64,000 bases of DNA from Sphingobacterium corticibacterium (GCF_004208525.1 NZ_SGIT01000002.1:1488001-1552000), one strand, 5' to 3'. Numbered from the stretch's first letter, positions 8,823 to 17,500 are shown. Numbers and translations: made by a program. The notes: generated by a model not told the origin, from the sequence alone.

Positions 8823-11006
8823 ATGCGGCATATCGACTGTCATGAGGAAAGAATACATAGCTGCGGAAAGATTCAGTCTTTCGGCTATTTATTTGTATTT
8901 GACAGGTATGAACAATGTATCGCTGCGAGTGAAAATACGGAGCAACGTTGGCTTTGTTCGGCATCTAGTCTGATCGGAAAGAATATAGACGAACTTCTGT
9001 ATTTTCTTTTGCCAAAATACAATACCCTTTTTCAGCATTTTAGAGACGAAATTGCAGATCCCGTATTTTACCGTTTTGTAGAGAAGGTAGATCTGGATGG
9101 TTCTGATTACTATGTTAGTATTTACCGACATGCAGAAAAGTTGTATCTCGAAATAGAACAGAGTAACGGATTTGATCTAAAACAAACAAAACTCTATTAC
9201 TACGCTAAACATCTTGAACGCGAGGACAGTGATGTCTGGAAATCGCTTACACAGCTGATCAGGGAGATTATCCAGTTTGACCGCGTTATGATTTATCGTT
9301 TTAAGGAGGATAAAAGTGGTCAGGTAATTGCCGAATCGATTAGCCATAATCTTGATCCGCTTTTGGGATATCGCTATCCGGAATTTGATATTCCACAACA
9401 GGCACGGGCGCTGTATAAAGCATTCTTAGCCCGCCATACTGCCGATACCGAAAGCATTGTTAGTCCTTTGGTACAATCAACAGAAGAAGAAATAGATCTT
9501 ACCCGGTGCAGCGTACGGGCGCTATCTCCTATACATCTCCAGTATTTACGCAATGCGAAAGTTCGGGCAAGTGCTAGCTTTTCTATTATCGTGGATGGCG
9601 AACTTTGGGGCTTGGTAGCTTGCCAAAACGTCTTGCCCAAACATGTTGATCTCGCACAAAGACACGCTTGCACGTTTTTGACACAGTATGCAGTCAATTA
9701 CTATCTGGCTGTGTGTCGGAAACAGGAAACACAATATATCGAGCTAACAAGTCAGCTGGAAGCAGAGCTGAAAGAGAAACTGTGGTTAAATAATGACTTA
9801 TTGGCCACTTTTAACAAGTTCGCACATCGATTAATGAACAAGCTGGCTGCAGACGGCATGTGGATTGGCAATCATAAAGAACAACTTTCGTTTGGTCATG
9901 TACCAGCAGAACAGCATATCGCTGCCATTCACAAACTACTGGACGTACAGCAGGAAAACGTATTTGCTACGCATGAATTTACCTATACGGAGGGGCTGCA
10001 AACCAGCGAACCACTATTCCCAGGGGTCATTAAAGCAAATCTTGTTCCCGATTCCTCTTGGACCTTGTTATTTTTTCGGAAAGAACATAGAATAGAAGAA
10101 GTATGGGCGGGTAAACCCGAAAAAATCATACAGTATGACCCCGTTAGCAATCAGAAGTTTCCTTCTCCACGTACTTCTTTCGAGGCTTGGAAACAAATCA
10201 ACCAAGGCACATCCATCAAGTGGGAACAACGGGAAATTCAGTTTATCGAACGTATCGTCCTTTTAGTACAACAGGTTCTGGCTAAAAAAGCTGGAGAGAT
10301 ACAACGACTAAACGAAGAACTGGTGAACGCAAATAATACGTTGGATACCTATAGCTATACGTTGACGCATGATCTTAAAAACCCGTTGTCTGCTATTCGG
10401 CTTTCCGCACAGATGATTCAAATGAAATCCGATTTAAGCGAGGCGTTTTTAAAGCGGTGTAGTACCAATATTTTGGATGCCGCACAGTTGATGGCCGAGA
10501 TGATGGATAAAATGCATGAAGAATTTGCGAGCTCAAACGCTGTCCTATTGAAACCTTATTTAATTGATCCAACAGCACATATTCTATCTATTGTAGAAAC
10601 AGCCAAGCAGGAACATAACGTACATCATCTACATTTTGAACTTGGTGAAGTTTATCCCGTATTAGCCGAAAGAACATTACTATTTCAGTTATTTTTAAAT
10701 CTAATAGGTAATGCTATAAAATATAGCGGAAAGGAACAACAACCCCGCGTGAATGTATATAGCCGAATTGACAATAGTCATATATCCTACTTTATTGAAG
10801 ACAATGGTATCGGCATGGATTTGAAAGATAATAGTGATATTTTTGAGATCTTTCGTCGTATGCCAAATTCGACGGGTTACGAAGGTTCTGGTGTTGGTTT
10901 ATCTATTGTCAAAAGGATTGTCAATAGATTAAATGCAACTATTGCCGTAGAAAGCGAAGTTGGCCAAGGTACGTTGTTCCGGGTGGATTTTGTTCGACAC
11001 CAATAG
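8823..11006 (+). CDS. bphP: Bacteriophytochrome sensor histidine kinase (PAS-GAF-PHY-HisKA-HATPase)
   Basis: A red/far-red photoreceptor kinase expected to bind biliverdin. I start it at the ATG at 8823, which follows an AGGAGA stretch; the frame is open 17 codons further up. Cys6 from this start (in HIDCHEERIH) matches the chromophore-binding Cys of bacteriophytochromes. The GAF domain keeps the DIP motif (PEFDIPQQAR, about residues 186-195) and the His in SPIHLQYLR (about 238). The next conserved position, normally His in CHH, reads CQN here (about 267-269). A PHY region follows, then HisKA (THDLKNPLSAI) and HATPase_c (NAIKYSG, DNGIGM, GSGVGLSI). No heme oxygenase gene is in the window. It is divergent from the LOV kinase. 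A start at 8772 would add 17 residues. Confidence 0.9.
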   Translation: MRHIDCHEERIHSCGKIQSFGYLFVFDRYEQCIAASENTEQRWLCSASSLIGKNIDELLYFLLPKYNTLFQHFRDEIADPVFYRFVEKVDLDGSDYYVSIYRHAEKLYLEIEQSNGFDLKQTKLYYYAKHLEREDSDVWKSLTQLIREIIQFDRVMIYRFKEDKSGQVIAESISHNLDPLLGYRYPEFDIPQQARALYKAFLARHTADTESIVSPLVQSTEEEIDLTRCSVRALSPIHLQYLRNAKVRASASFSIIVDGELWGLVACQNVLPKHVDLAQRHACTFLTQYAVNYYLAVCRKQETQYIELTSQLEAELKEKLWLNNDLLATFNKFAHRLMNKLAADGMWIGNHKEQLSFGHVPAEQHIAAIHKLLDVQQENVFATHEFTYTEGLQTSEPLFPGVIKANLVPDSSWTLLFFRKEHRIEEVWAGKPEKIIQYDPVSNQKFPSPRTSFEAWKQINQGTSIKWEQREIQFIERIVLLVQQVLAKKAGEIQRLNEELVNANNTLDTYSYTLTHDLKNPLSAIRLSAQMIQMKSDLSEAFLKRCSTNILDAAQLMAEMMDKMHEEFASSNAVLLKPYLIDPTAHILSIVETAKQEHNVHHLHFELGEVYPVLAERTLLFQLFLNLIGNAIKYSGKEQQPRVNVYSRIDNSHISYFIEDNGIGMDLKDNSDIFEIFRRMPNSTGYEGSGVGLSIVKRIVNRLNATIAVESEVGQGTLFRVDFVRHQ

Positions 11007-11649
11007 CTTCCTCTCTCGCCGCAATTACACGCCTATATCGTACAATAAACGAAAATAGCTGTAGCATTTCGTTCTGCTTTACGGCGAGTGCAGCTTAGCC
11101 TTGTTCGGGAAATTAACATAGCCGTATCATTTCTTTATTTTTTAAGACAATAATGTCTGCGTATTGTATACTAATGCAACATACCTGTGGTATTTTCGGC
11201 TATCACCCAACAATAGCGTCCCTGGGCCCCCCAATCAAACAAAGATCTAGTAAGGTTATTTTCCGCACTCGTGTAATAAGACCCCGCTCCCGCCTAATGA
11301 CACGAAATCCTTGCACGAATTTTATAGGGTGTCACACGCTTTTTATAAAAACGCTTACCATAATTTTGCATTGTTGTACAAGTTTGCAAAAAACTTGTCC
11401 GTTTCTTATTTAGACTTTTATCACCCCACGGGGGTAAAAAAACCATCTTTAAAGGTCTTTAAACATTGTTTTTAGCTTAAAAAGAACCCTTTTCAAACAC
11501 CTCTCATATGGCAAAATCCTGCCAAAAGTTTTTCGGGGTACCCCTATTTTTGGCAGGATTTTGCCATATCGGCGCCAAACCGATGTCGTATGTTTGTATC
11601 GTTGCAGCAATCAAAAAAACATCTGTTTACCATTTAAATTTTTAAAATC
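11007..11649. other. 643-bp noncoding region between bphP and the FN3 gene
   Basis: No convincing gene is present on either strand; short open frames here have unlikely composition. It holds several inverted repeats: CTCGCCG/CGGCGAG (11015-11021 with 11082-11088), ACAAGTTT/AAACTTGT (11378-11385 with 11391-11398), ACCCC/GGGGT (11423-11435) and the long repeat at 11506-11569. A leader or small RNA for the downstream gene is possible but unproven. Confidence 0.6.
11506..11569. repeat. Perfect 22-bp inverted repeat with a palindromic loop
   Basis: The arm at 11506-11527 is the exact reverse complement of 11548-11569. The 20-base loop contains the self-complementary decamer GGGGTACCCC (11535-11544). 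It ends 80 bp before the FN3-protein ATG. There is no T-run after either arm, so it is not a standard terminator. It could be a protein-binding or recombination site, or an RNA hairpin in the leader. Confidence 0.9.
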
Positions 11650-12267
11650 ATGAAAAGACCAACAACACAATCACATCTATTAGGCGATGACGCGATGATG
11701 CAATATGTAGAGCAGATCATCACCGAAATGAAAGCGAATGAAGTTTTGTTTCCTAATCCGGTACCCGCACTAAACGTCGTCGAAACAGCACTGGCGGCAT
11801 TCCGTCTATCGGCCACCGAAGCCGCTTACCGGGACACACGGGCTGTCAAAATACGGAAAGCAAAGCGAAAAGCACTCGTTTACCAACTTCGCGAACTATC
11901 GAAGTATGTCGATACCGTTGCGCAAAAAGATGTGACCATTATTCTTGCAGCCGGGTTTGTCCCCTCCAAGGAAGCGGAATCGTATGCCGGTTACATACCA
12001 AAGGCGACTCGTCTCGTCGCGAAACCACAAGAAATCGGATCGTCCAGGATCAAGCTGAAAGTAGACCGTTGGGAAGGTGCCCGCATGTACCAGTTTGAGT
12101 TTCGTAAAAAAGGTGCCGAAACAGCTTGGTCGGTACAACTCTGCTCCAAATCGACTTGTTTGCTGGAGGAGTTAGATCAGTTTGCGGAATATGATTTCCG
12201 TGTTACCTATATCGGGATCAACCCGAAACCAAATTACAGTGATATTGTATCAAGTTATGTGGTATAA
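11650..12267 (+). CDS. Small protein with helical N-terminal part and fibronectin type III-like C-terminal domain
   Basis: A 205-residue protein. Residues 1-100 look alpha-helical (MMQYVEQIITEMKANE, then an Arg/Lys-rich AVKIRKAKRKALVYQLRELSKYVD). Residues about 120-205 have the strand pattern of an FN3 domain (RIKLKVDRWEGARMYQFEFRKKG, then YDFRVTYIGINPKPNYSDIVSSYVV). There is no signal peptide or transmembrane segment, so it is probably cytoplasmic or exported by an unknown route. I do not recognise a function. It is isolated: noncoding DNA with a long inverted repeat lies upstream, and a terminator lies downstream against convergent nadD. Confidence 0.75.
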   Translation: MKRPTTQSHLLGDDAMMQYVEQIITEMKANEVLFPNPVPALNVVETALAAFRLSATEAAYRDTRAVKIRKAKRKALVYQLRELSKYVDTVAQKDVTIILAAGFVPSKEAESYAGYIPKATRLVAKPQEIGSSRIKLKVDRWEGARMYQFEFRKKGAETAWSVQLCSKSTCLLEELDQFAEYDFRVTYIGINPKPNYSDIVSSYVV

Positions 12268-12275
12268 AGTAACCC

Positions 12276-12310
12276 AAGGGGTTTTATCAACGCAGATAAA
12301 GCCCTTTTTT
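12276..12310 (+). terminator. Terminator of the FN3-protein gene, overlapping the nadD 3' end
   Basis: AAGGG...TTTATC (12276-12288) pairs with GATAAA...CCCTT (12295-12306) with one small internal irregularity, followed by a T-run to 12310. The right arm lies inside the end of convergent nadD. Confidence 0.65.
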
Positions 12311-12871
12311 ATCGATAAACTCAATAACCTTATCCGGTACATAAAATTGGATGCTTTTTCCGGCTTTTACCGCTTGACGAACAAAGGTAGAAGATAGCTC
12401 CATCACAGGGGTTTCCGTGATGGTAATGGATGGATGCTGTTTAAGTTCTCCCCCATCATAATCCGGCCTAGGGTAGACGATAATCCGATAATCACGAAGA
12501 ATAATATCGGCGTTTTTCCATTTATGAAAATTGGCGAGGTTATCCTCCCCCATAATTAAAGAGAATTCCCTTGTGGAATACTTTTCTGCCAAATGGATCA
12601 AGGTATCGATGGTGTAAGATGGTTGAGGTAATGAAAACTCTATATCAGACACCCGCAGCCTCTCGGCACCTTCAATGGCCAAATTGACCATCTCCAAGCG
12701 GTCGTACATATTTCCGAGATTCTTCTTGTCCTTAAATGGGTTTTGGGGGGATACCACAAACCATACCTCATCAAGTTCCGTATAATTAGCCATATAGTTG
12801 GCAATAATCAGGTGTCCGATATGTATAGGATTGAATGAGCCAAAGAATAAGCCAACTTTTTTATTTGCCAT
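12287..12871 (-). CDS. nadD: Nicotinate-nucleotide adenylyltransferase NadD
   Basis: Adenylates nicotinate mononucleotide to deamido-NAD, the next-to-last step of NAD synthesis. The N-terminal nucleotidyltransferase signature GSFNPIHIGH lies at residues 11-20, and the C-terminal SSTFVRQ is the family's ISxTxIR motif. The length of 194 residues is normal. It is last in a run with gmk (13 bp) and yicC. nadA and nadB, acting earlier in the same pathway, flank the candidate origin 25 kb away. Confidence 0.95.
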   Translation of the reverse strand: MANKKVGLFFGSFNPIHIGHLIIANYMANYTELDEVWFVVSPQNPFKDKKNLGNMYDRLEMVNLAIEGAERLRVSDIEFSLPQPSYTIDTLIHLAEKYSTREFSLIMGEDNLANFHKWKNADIILRDYRIIVYPRPDYDGGELKQHPSITITETPVMELSSTFVRQAVKAGKSIQFYVPDKVIEFIDKKGLYLR

Positions 12872-12884
12872 TCTAACTCGCTAA

Positions 12885-13460
12885 CTATTTATTTTCCTCC
12901 AAAAAATCCAACACAAGTGCTTCCGCCTCTTTACAGGCGGTCTCCAGATCAAAATTGTTTAACACGACATCAAATTTATCGGCATAACTCAGTTCCAACT
13001 CGGCTTTCGCAAAACGTTCCTGCAATTTCTCTTCGGAGTCTGTTCCCCGGCCCCTCAAGCGTTCTTTCAGCACGTCCAACGACGGCGGATTTACGAAGAT
13101 GGCGAGAGCTTCTTCAGGATATTTAGATTTCAGACGGAGACCGCCTACCACATCAATATCGAAGATAACGGATTTTCCCAACGACCAAATACGTTCTACC
13201 TCTTTTCTCAATGTTCCGTAGAAGGTTCCAGCATATACTTCTTCGAATTCTATAAATTCGTGTTTAGCTATTTTATGCAGAAAATCCTCCTTGGAAATAA
13301 AATAGTAGTCTTTCCCGTCGATCTCTCCTGTCCGAGGTTCCCGTGTACTAGCAGATATAGAGAACGCTATTTTATCTCCATGATTAGACAACAACCGCCT
13401 AACGATTGTCGTTTTTCCTGCGCCGGAAGGAGCTGAGAATATGATCAATTTTCCACTCAT
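12885..13460 (-). CDS. gmk: Guanylate kinase
   Basis: Phosphorylates GMP/dGMP to the diphosphate with ATP. The P-loop SAPSGAGKTT (residues 9-18) is followed by the GMP-binding segment STREPRTGEIDGKDYYF and the FIDIDVVGG-like strand FDIDVVGGLRLK. The length of 191 residues is typical. It starts 3 bases after the yicC stop and is almost certainly co-transcribed with yicC and nadD. Confidence 0.96.
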   Translation of the reverse strand: MSGKLIIFSAPSGAGKTTIVRRLLSNHGDKIAFSISASTREPRTGEIDGKDYYFISKEDFLHKIAKHEFIEFEEVYAGTFYGTLRKEVERIWSLGKSVIFDIDVVGGLRLKSKYPEEALAIFVNPPSLDVLKERLRGRGTDSEEKLQERFAKAELELSYADKFDVVLNNFDLETACKEAEALVLDFLEENK

Positions 13461-13462
13461 TT

Positions 13463-14338
13463 TTATAACACGTTAAGTAGCTGTTCCTTTATCTTTTCCA
13501 ATTCTTCTTTCATCCGGACAACAATCTGCTGAATATTAGCATCGTTCGCTTTAGATCCTAAGGTATTAATTTCCCGACCCATCTCCTGCGAAATAAAGCC
13601 TAATTTTTTCCCACTGGAATCACTGGCATTCAATCCCTGGATAAAGTAATTACAATGACTTCTTAAACGAACTTTTTCTTCGGTGACATCCAGCTTGTCT
13701 ATGTAATAGATAATCTCCTGTTCGAAGCGATTCATATCTACGTTTTCCTTTCCTACAGCTTCATCGAGGTAATGGCTCAAACGCTCCCGTATTAAGGGAA
13801 TACGGTTTCCTTCTACTTCTTCCACTTGCGTTAGGTAGGAAAGAATTAGATGCACGCGGCTTTCCAGATCTTTCTTCAACACGTCGCCCTCATCCTCCCG
13901 AAACTTGGTAAAATGTGCTATTGCAGTATAAAAGGCGCCCATCAGTACTTTTCCCTCCTCTTCATCTACCGTATCTTCGTTCGCACTTACAACCTCCGGC
14001 ATGCCGAGTGCCATTTGAAATAGGGAGGCATTAGTTTCTCCCACATCTTGTGCTATTTCTTGTAATTGCTTATAATATTGTTTAAAAAGTGCTGCATTAA
14101 TCGTCGAAGCTTTCGCCGTTTGATCAGCATATTCAACGGAGACCGTGATATTTACCTTACCCCGTTCAATCAATTTACTGGCTTCCGTACGAAGCGTCAG
14201 TTCCCGATCTGAAACAATTTTGGGTAAACGCAAACTAAGCTCAAGAAATTTGGAATTGAGGGATTTCAATTCCACGGTATATTTGACTTTTCCATTTTCA
14301 TGGCTGCCTATACCGTACCCTGTCATAGATTTTATCAT
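13463..14338 (-). CDS. yicC: YicC-family protein (endoribonuclease-like)
   Basis: YicC/YloC proteins (UPF0701) have been described as endoribonucleases acting on small RNAs or mRNA. The N-terminal MIKSMTGYG and the C-terminal SQEMGREINTLGSKAND are the two diagnostic blocks. I use the ATG at 14338; the frame also has a TTG two codons upstream, but MIKSMTGYG is the conserved family start. Length is 291 residues. It precedes gmk, a pairing common across bacteria. A TACCTTTG box ends only 3 bases before the ATG, implying a leaderless or nearly leaderless transcript. Confidence 0.93.
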   Translation of the reverse strand: MIKSMTGYGIGSHENGKVKYTVELKSLNSKFLELSLRLPKIVSDRELTLRTEASKLIERGKVNITVSVEYADQTAKASTINAALFKQYYKQLQEIAQDVGETNASLFQMALGMPEVVSANEDTVDEEEGKVLMGAFYTAIAHFTKFREDEGDVLKKDLESRVHLILSYLTQVEEVEGNRIPLIRERLSHYLDEAVGKENVDMNRFEQEIIYYIDKLDVTEEKVRLRSHCNYFIQGLNASDSSGKKLGFISQEMGREINTLGSKANDANIQQIVVRMKEELEKIKEQLLNVL

Positions 14339-14341
14339 ACG

Positions 14342-14349
14342 CAAAGGTA
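14342..14349 (-). promoter_or_regulatory. -7 box abutting the yicC start
   Basis: On the minus strand the sequence reads TACCTTTG, then CGT, then ATG. If this is the -7 element, transcription would begin at or next to the start codon. No good TTTG lies at the expected -33 distance. Confidence 0.5.
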
Positions 14350-14405
14350 GAAAAAGACTTTTATCTATAAGGAATTAGGTTTTAATATTTTGGGGAAATG
14401 CTATA

Positions 14406-14445
14406 AAAAATAAAAAAGGAAGTTTATGCTTCCTTTTTTATTTTT
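14406..14445 (-). terminator. Terminator overlapping the end of dedA
   Basis: A perfect 17-bp inverted repeat (14406-14422 with 14429-14445) has a 6-base loop. On the minus strand the first arm encodes the last dedA residues, part of the stop codon falls in the loop, and the second arm ends in a T-rich tract. It separates dedA from yicC. Confidence 0.75.
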
Positions 14446-15092
14446 CTGCTGCTTATCTTCTCTTTGACTACCTCGAAAATAATCGGTAGAACAGAAAGGA
14501 AAATAATGAGTAACACTACTTTCGAAAAGTTATCCCGAATAATAGGAATATTACCTAAAAAATACCCAGCCAACGTGATACCTACGACCCATAAAAAACC
14601 TCCAACCACATTATAGGTTAAAAATGTACCATAGTGCATTCTGCCGATCCCGCCCACAAACGGAGCTAACGTCCGCACAATAGGCACAAAACGCGCAATA
14701 ACAATCGTTTTGCTACCATATTTTTCATAAAAAGAATGCGTCTTTTCGATCTGTTCGTCTTTTACCACACGTTTTCCAAATAATTTGAATTTGGTTATCT
14801 GCATACCAAAACGCCGCCCGATAGAATAGTTCATCGAATCTCCGGCAATAGCCGCGATCAAGAGCAGCACCACCATAATCCATACATTCAAATCGTTAGG
14901 TTGCGCAGCTAACATGCCTGCCGCAAACAAAAGAGAGTCTCCTGGTAAAAAAGGCATGACGACAATCCCTGTCTCAATAAAAATAATCAAAAACAGGATA
15001 AGGTATGTCCACGTCTGATAATCATTCACGATCTCCACAAGATGTTTATCGATATGGAGAATAAAGTCTATTAGCGAATATATTACTTCCAA
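14424..15092 (-). CDS. DedA-family membrane protein
   Basis: A 222-residue polytopic inner-membrane protein of the DedA/SNARE-associated (VTT) superfamily, members of which act in lipid (undecaprenyl phosphate or phospholipid) translocation. FLPGDSLLFAAG and RFVPIVRTLAPFVGGIGRM are the conserved blocks with the key acidic and Arg residues. Hydrophobic stretches lie near residues 28-48, 55-80, 140-165, 168-182 and 190-210. The tail is Lys-rich. It starts 10 bp after dnaN on the same strand. Substrate specificity cannot be read from sequence. Confidence 0.9.
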   Translation of the reverse strand: MEVIYSLIDFILHIDKHLVEIVNDYQTWTYLILFLIIFIETGIVVMPFLPGDSLLFAAGMLAAQPNDLNVWIMVVLLLIAAIAGDSMNYSIGRRFGMQITKFKLFGKRVVKDEQIEKTHSFYEKYGSKTIVIARFVPIVRTLAPFVGGIGRMHYGTFLTYNVVGGFLWVVGITLAGYFLGNIPIIRDNFSKVVLLIIFLSVLPIIFEVVKEKISSRKIKKEA

Positions 15093-15102
15093 AATGACAA
15101 GT

Positions 15103-16224
15103 TTAGATATTATTCAACATAACCGGCATCACCAACATCAAAATATCTTCGTTGTCTTCTTTTACAGCAGGGATCAATAATCCGGCCCTGTTTGGTGTAC
15201 TCATTTCAATAACGACTTCGCTTGAATTTAAATTGCTTAACATTTCTACTAAGAATTTAGCATTAAATCCAATTTCCATATCTTCACCTTCAAATTGACA
15301 ATTTAGACGTTCGTGTGCTTCGTTCGAGAAGTCCAAATCTTCTGCCGAGATATGTAATTCGCTGCCTGAAATCTTTAATCTCACCTGGTGCGTCGTTTTA
15401 TTTGCAAAGATAACGACACGGCGAAGCGTGTTTAAAAATAGCAATCGATCTACTGTTAACTTATTCGGATTAACTTGCGGGATAACTGCCTCGTAGTCTG
15501 GATAGCGCTCATCAATAAGACGACATATCAAATGGATGTTTCCGAATTGGAAAAATGCATTGGTGTTATTATATTCAATGGAAACAGCTGCATCATCGGA
15601 TGGAAGCGAAGATTTTAATAGTGTTAATGCCTTTTTAGGTAAAATAAAAGACGTCGGTTTCTCTGTGCGCACATCTGTACGGCGGTAGCGAACTAATTTA
15701 TGAGCGTCTGTAGACACAAACGTGATATTTTGTTCGGCCAATTGAACCAACACACCAGACATTGCCGGACGCAATTCATCGTTACTCACGGCAAAAAGCG
15801 TTTTGGTAATGGCTTCTGAAAGAATAGATGCACTTATCGCCACCGTAGATACGTTATCAACTATCGGAATTTTAGGAAAATCGTCGGCATTTTCTCCACT
15901 CAATTTATATTTCCCATCACCGGCACTAATCTCAATGGCCAACGTATTGGTGTCCACAGAAAATGCAACCGGCTGATCAGGAAGTGTCTTTAATGTTTCT
16001 ATTAAGATTTTTGAGGGCATGGCCACTCGCCCTTCTTCTTTTGCCTCTATCTGCAAAGAAGTAACCATACTCGTCTGTAAATCTGTAGCTGAAATGGTCA
16101 ACAAGTTATCTTTGATTTCAAACAAAAAGTTTTCAAGAATAGGTAGGACCGTACTGCTACTCGAAGCGCCGCTAATTGATTGTAGTTGTTTTAATAAAAT
16201 TGACGTGGATACAATAAATCTCAT
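15103..16224 (-). CDS. dnaN: DNA polymerase III beta subunit (sliding clamp)
   Basis: DnaN forms the ring that tethers the replicative polymerase and other factors to DNA. The start at 16224 (MRFIVSTSILLKQLQ) matches the usual clamp N-terminus; the open frame runs 10 codons further but those residues are not family-like. The three clamp domains are continuous over 373 residues, ending in LMLVMPVMLNN, which corresponds to the usual C-terminal MP(M/V)R-type strand. It is followed by dedA. dnaA is 4.9 kb away on the same strand, not adjacent as in many bacteria. Confidence 0.95.
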   Translation of the reverse strand: MRFIVSTSILLKQLQSISGASSSSTVLPILENFLFEIKDNLLTISATDLQTSMVTSLQIEAKEEGRVAMPSKILIETLKTLPDQPVAFSVDTNTLAIEISAGDGKYKLSGENADDFPKIPIVDNVSTVAISASILSEAITKTLFAVSNDELRPAMSGVLVQLAEQNITFVSTDAHKLVRYRRTDVRTEKPTSFILPKKALTLLKSSLPSDDAAVSIEYNNTNAFFQFGNIHLICRLIDERYPDYEAVIPQVNPNKLTVDRLLFLNTLRRVVIFANKTTHQVRLKISGSELHISAEDLDFSNEAHERLNCQFEGEDMEIGFNAKFLVEMLSNLNSSEVVIEMSTPNRAGLLIPAVKEDNEDILMLVMPVMLNNI

Positions 16225-16323
16225 TTCCTGAATTTTATAGATTTTTATATGCAATATTACACAAAAGAATCTATATTTTATACCTGAATACGTGTTAATT
16301 CTTATCGCAAATTAATTAATTAG

Positions 16324-16331
16324 TACCTTTG
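16324..16331 (+). promoter_or_regulatory. Candidate -7 box for holB
   Basis: TACCTTTG matches TAnnTTTG and lies 15 bases before the holB ATG. The region upstream is AT-rich and shared with the dnaN promoter; no clear -33 TTTG is visible. Confidence 0.45.
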
Positions 16332-16346
16332 TGGAGTTACATAGAC

Positions 16347-17489
16347 ATGCAGTTTAAGGATATTATAGGTCACCGAACGATTAAAGCGCATTTGGTTCAA
16401 ACCGTAAAAGACAATCGGGTAAGCCATGCGCAACTATTTCTTGGTCCCGAAGGGTCGGGAAGCTTGGCTTTGGCTCTTGCGTATGCGCAATACATCAACT
16501 GCGAAAAACCATCGGAAAATGATAGTTGTGGAACGTGTAGCTCCTGTCGGAAATATCAACGGCTGATTCATCCCGATCTACATTTTTCTTATCCATTTTT
16601 TGCGAGTGGAGAAAAAGATGTAGCCACCACGTACCTAGACGTTTGGCGCACGGCCTTTCTGGAAAATCCTTATATGGGATTGGATTACTGGCGTCATCAG
16701 CTAGAAGCGGGCAACAAGCAGGCAAATATCAATATTGCAGAAGCCCACGACATCATCAAAAAGCTTAGTTTGAAAGCATTTGAAGGAAAATATAAGGTAT
16801 TGGTGATGTGGCTGCCGGAATACCTCCAGACACAGGGAAATGCTTTACTGAAATTGATTGAGGAACCTCCCGAAAAAACACTTTTTATACTCGTATCGGA
16901 AAATCAAGATAGCATATTGAACACCATCATATCGCGTACGCAGCTGGTAAAAATTCCAAAATTTTCGCCTGGTGATGTGAAACAGTATCTGATCACCGAA
17001 AGGGCAATATCCGAAGATCGCGCACAGGAAATTGCTTTTATAGCTGATGGAAGCGTACAAACAGCAATAGATCTTCTAGATGAAGATACGCATCCTTATT
17101 TTGATTTGCTCATCAACTGGTTACGATTCATCGTCACGGATTCGGGGCTGAATATTATCCGTTTTTGTGAGGAGGATTTTCCTCGGTTAGGCCGAGAAAA
17201 CCAAAAAATTTTTTTACTTTACACCATTAATGTGCTGCGCCAAGTGTTATTAACACAAACGGGGCTTTCACAATTAGTACTTTTAAAGGGACAAGAACTG
17301 GATTTCGTCCAGAAATTCAGTGAAAATTTTAAAAGCGAACAATTGGAGCCCGCTATTGGTTTGCTGGAAAAAACACATTATAAAGTAGAACGCAATGCTA
17401 ATCCTAAAATTCTATTTTTAGATTTATCTTTGCAATTAGTTTTAATATTTAAATATCAAACGTTCCCACAAGGGACTCAATATATATAA
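16347..17489 (+). CDS. holB: DNA polymerase III delta' subunit (clamp loader)
   Basis: A clamp-loader AAA+ subunit of 380 residues from the ATG at 16347 (MQFKDIIGH); a TTG six codons upstream is in frame but less likely. The P-loop region GPEGSGSLA lacks the Lys needed for ATP hydrolysis, which distinguishes delta' from tau/gamma. The four-Cys zinc module (CEKP, then CGTCSSC, residues 50-71) is present, as is the ALLKLIEEPPE sensor region. It is divergent from dnaN, with a shared 122-bp promoter region. Confidence 0.9.
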   Translation: MQFKDIIGHRTIKAHLVQTVKDNRVSHAQLFLGPEGSGSLALALAYAQYINCEKPSENDSCGTCSSCRKYQRLIHPDLHFSYPFFASGEKDVATTYLDVWRTAFLENPYMGLDYWRHQLEAGNKQANINIAEAHDIIKKLSLKAFEGKYKVLVMWLPEYLQTQGNALLKLIEEPPEKTLFILVSENQDSILNTIISRTQLVKIPKFSPGDVKQYLITERAISEDRAQEIAFIADGSVQTAIDLLDEDTHPYFDLLINWLRFIVTDSGLNIIRFCEEDFPRLGRENQKIFLLYTINVLRQVLLTQTGLSQLVLLKGQELDFVQKFSENFKSEQLEPAIGLLEKTHYKVERNANPKILFLDLSLQLVLIFKYQTFPQGTQYI

Positions 17490-17500
17490 AAGGAAAGAAT

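Noticed and set aside
11153..11413. 86-codon open frame upstream of the FN3 gene
   Set aside because: Composition is rich in Cys, Pro and Arg, there is no recognisable domain or promoter, and it covers hairpin-forming DNA; judged noncoding.
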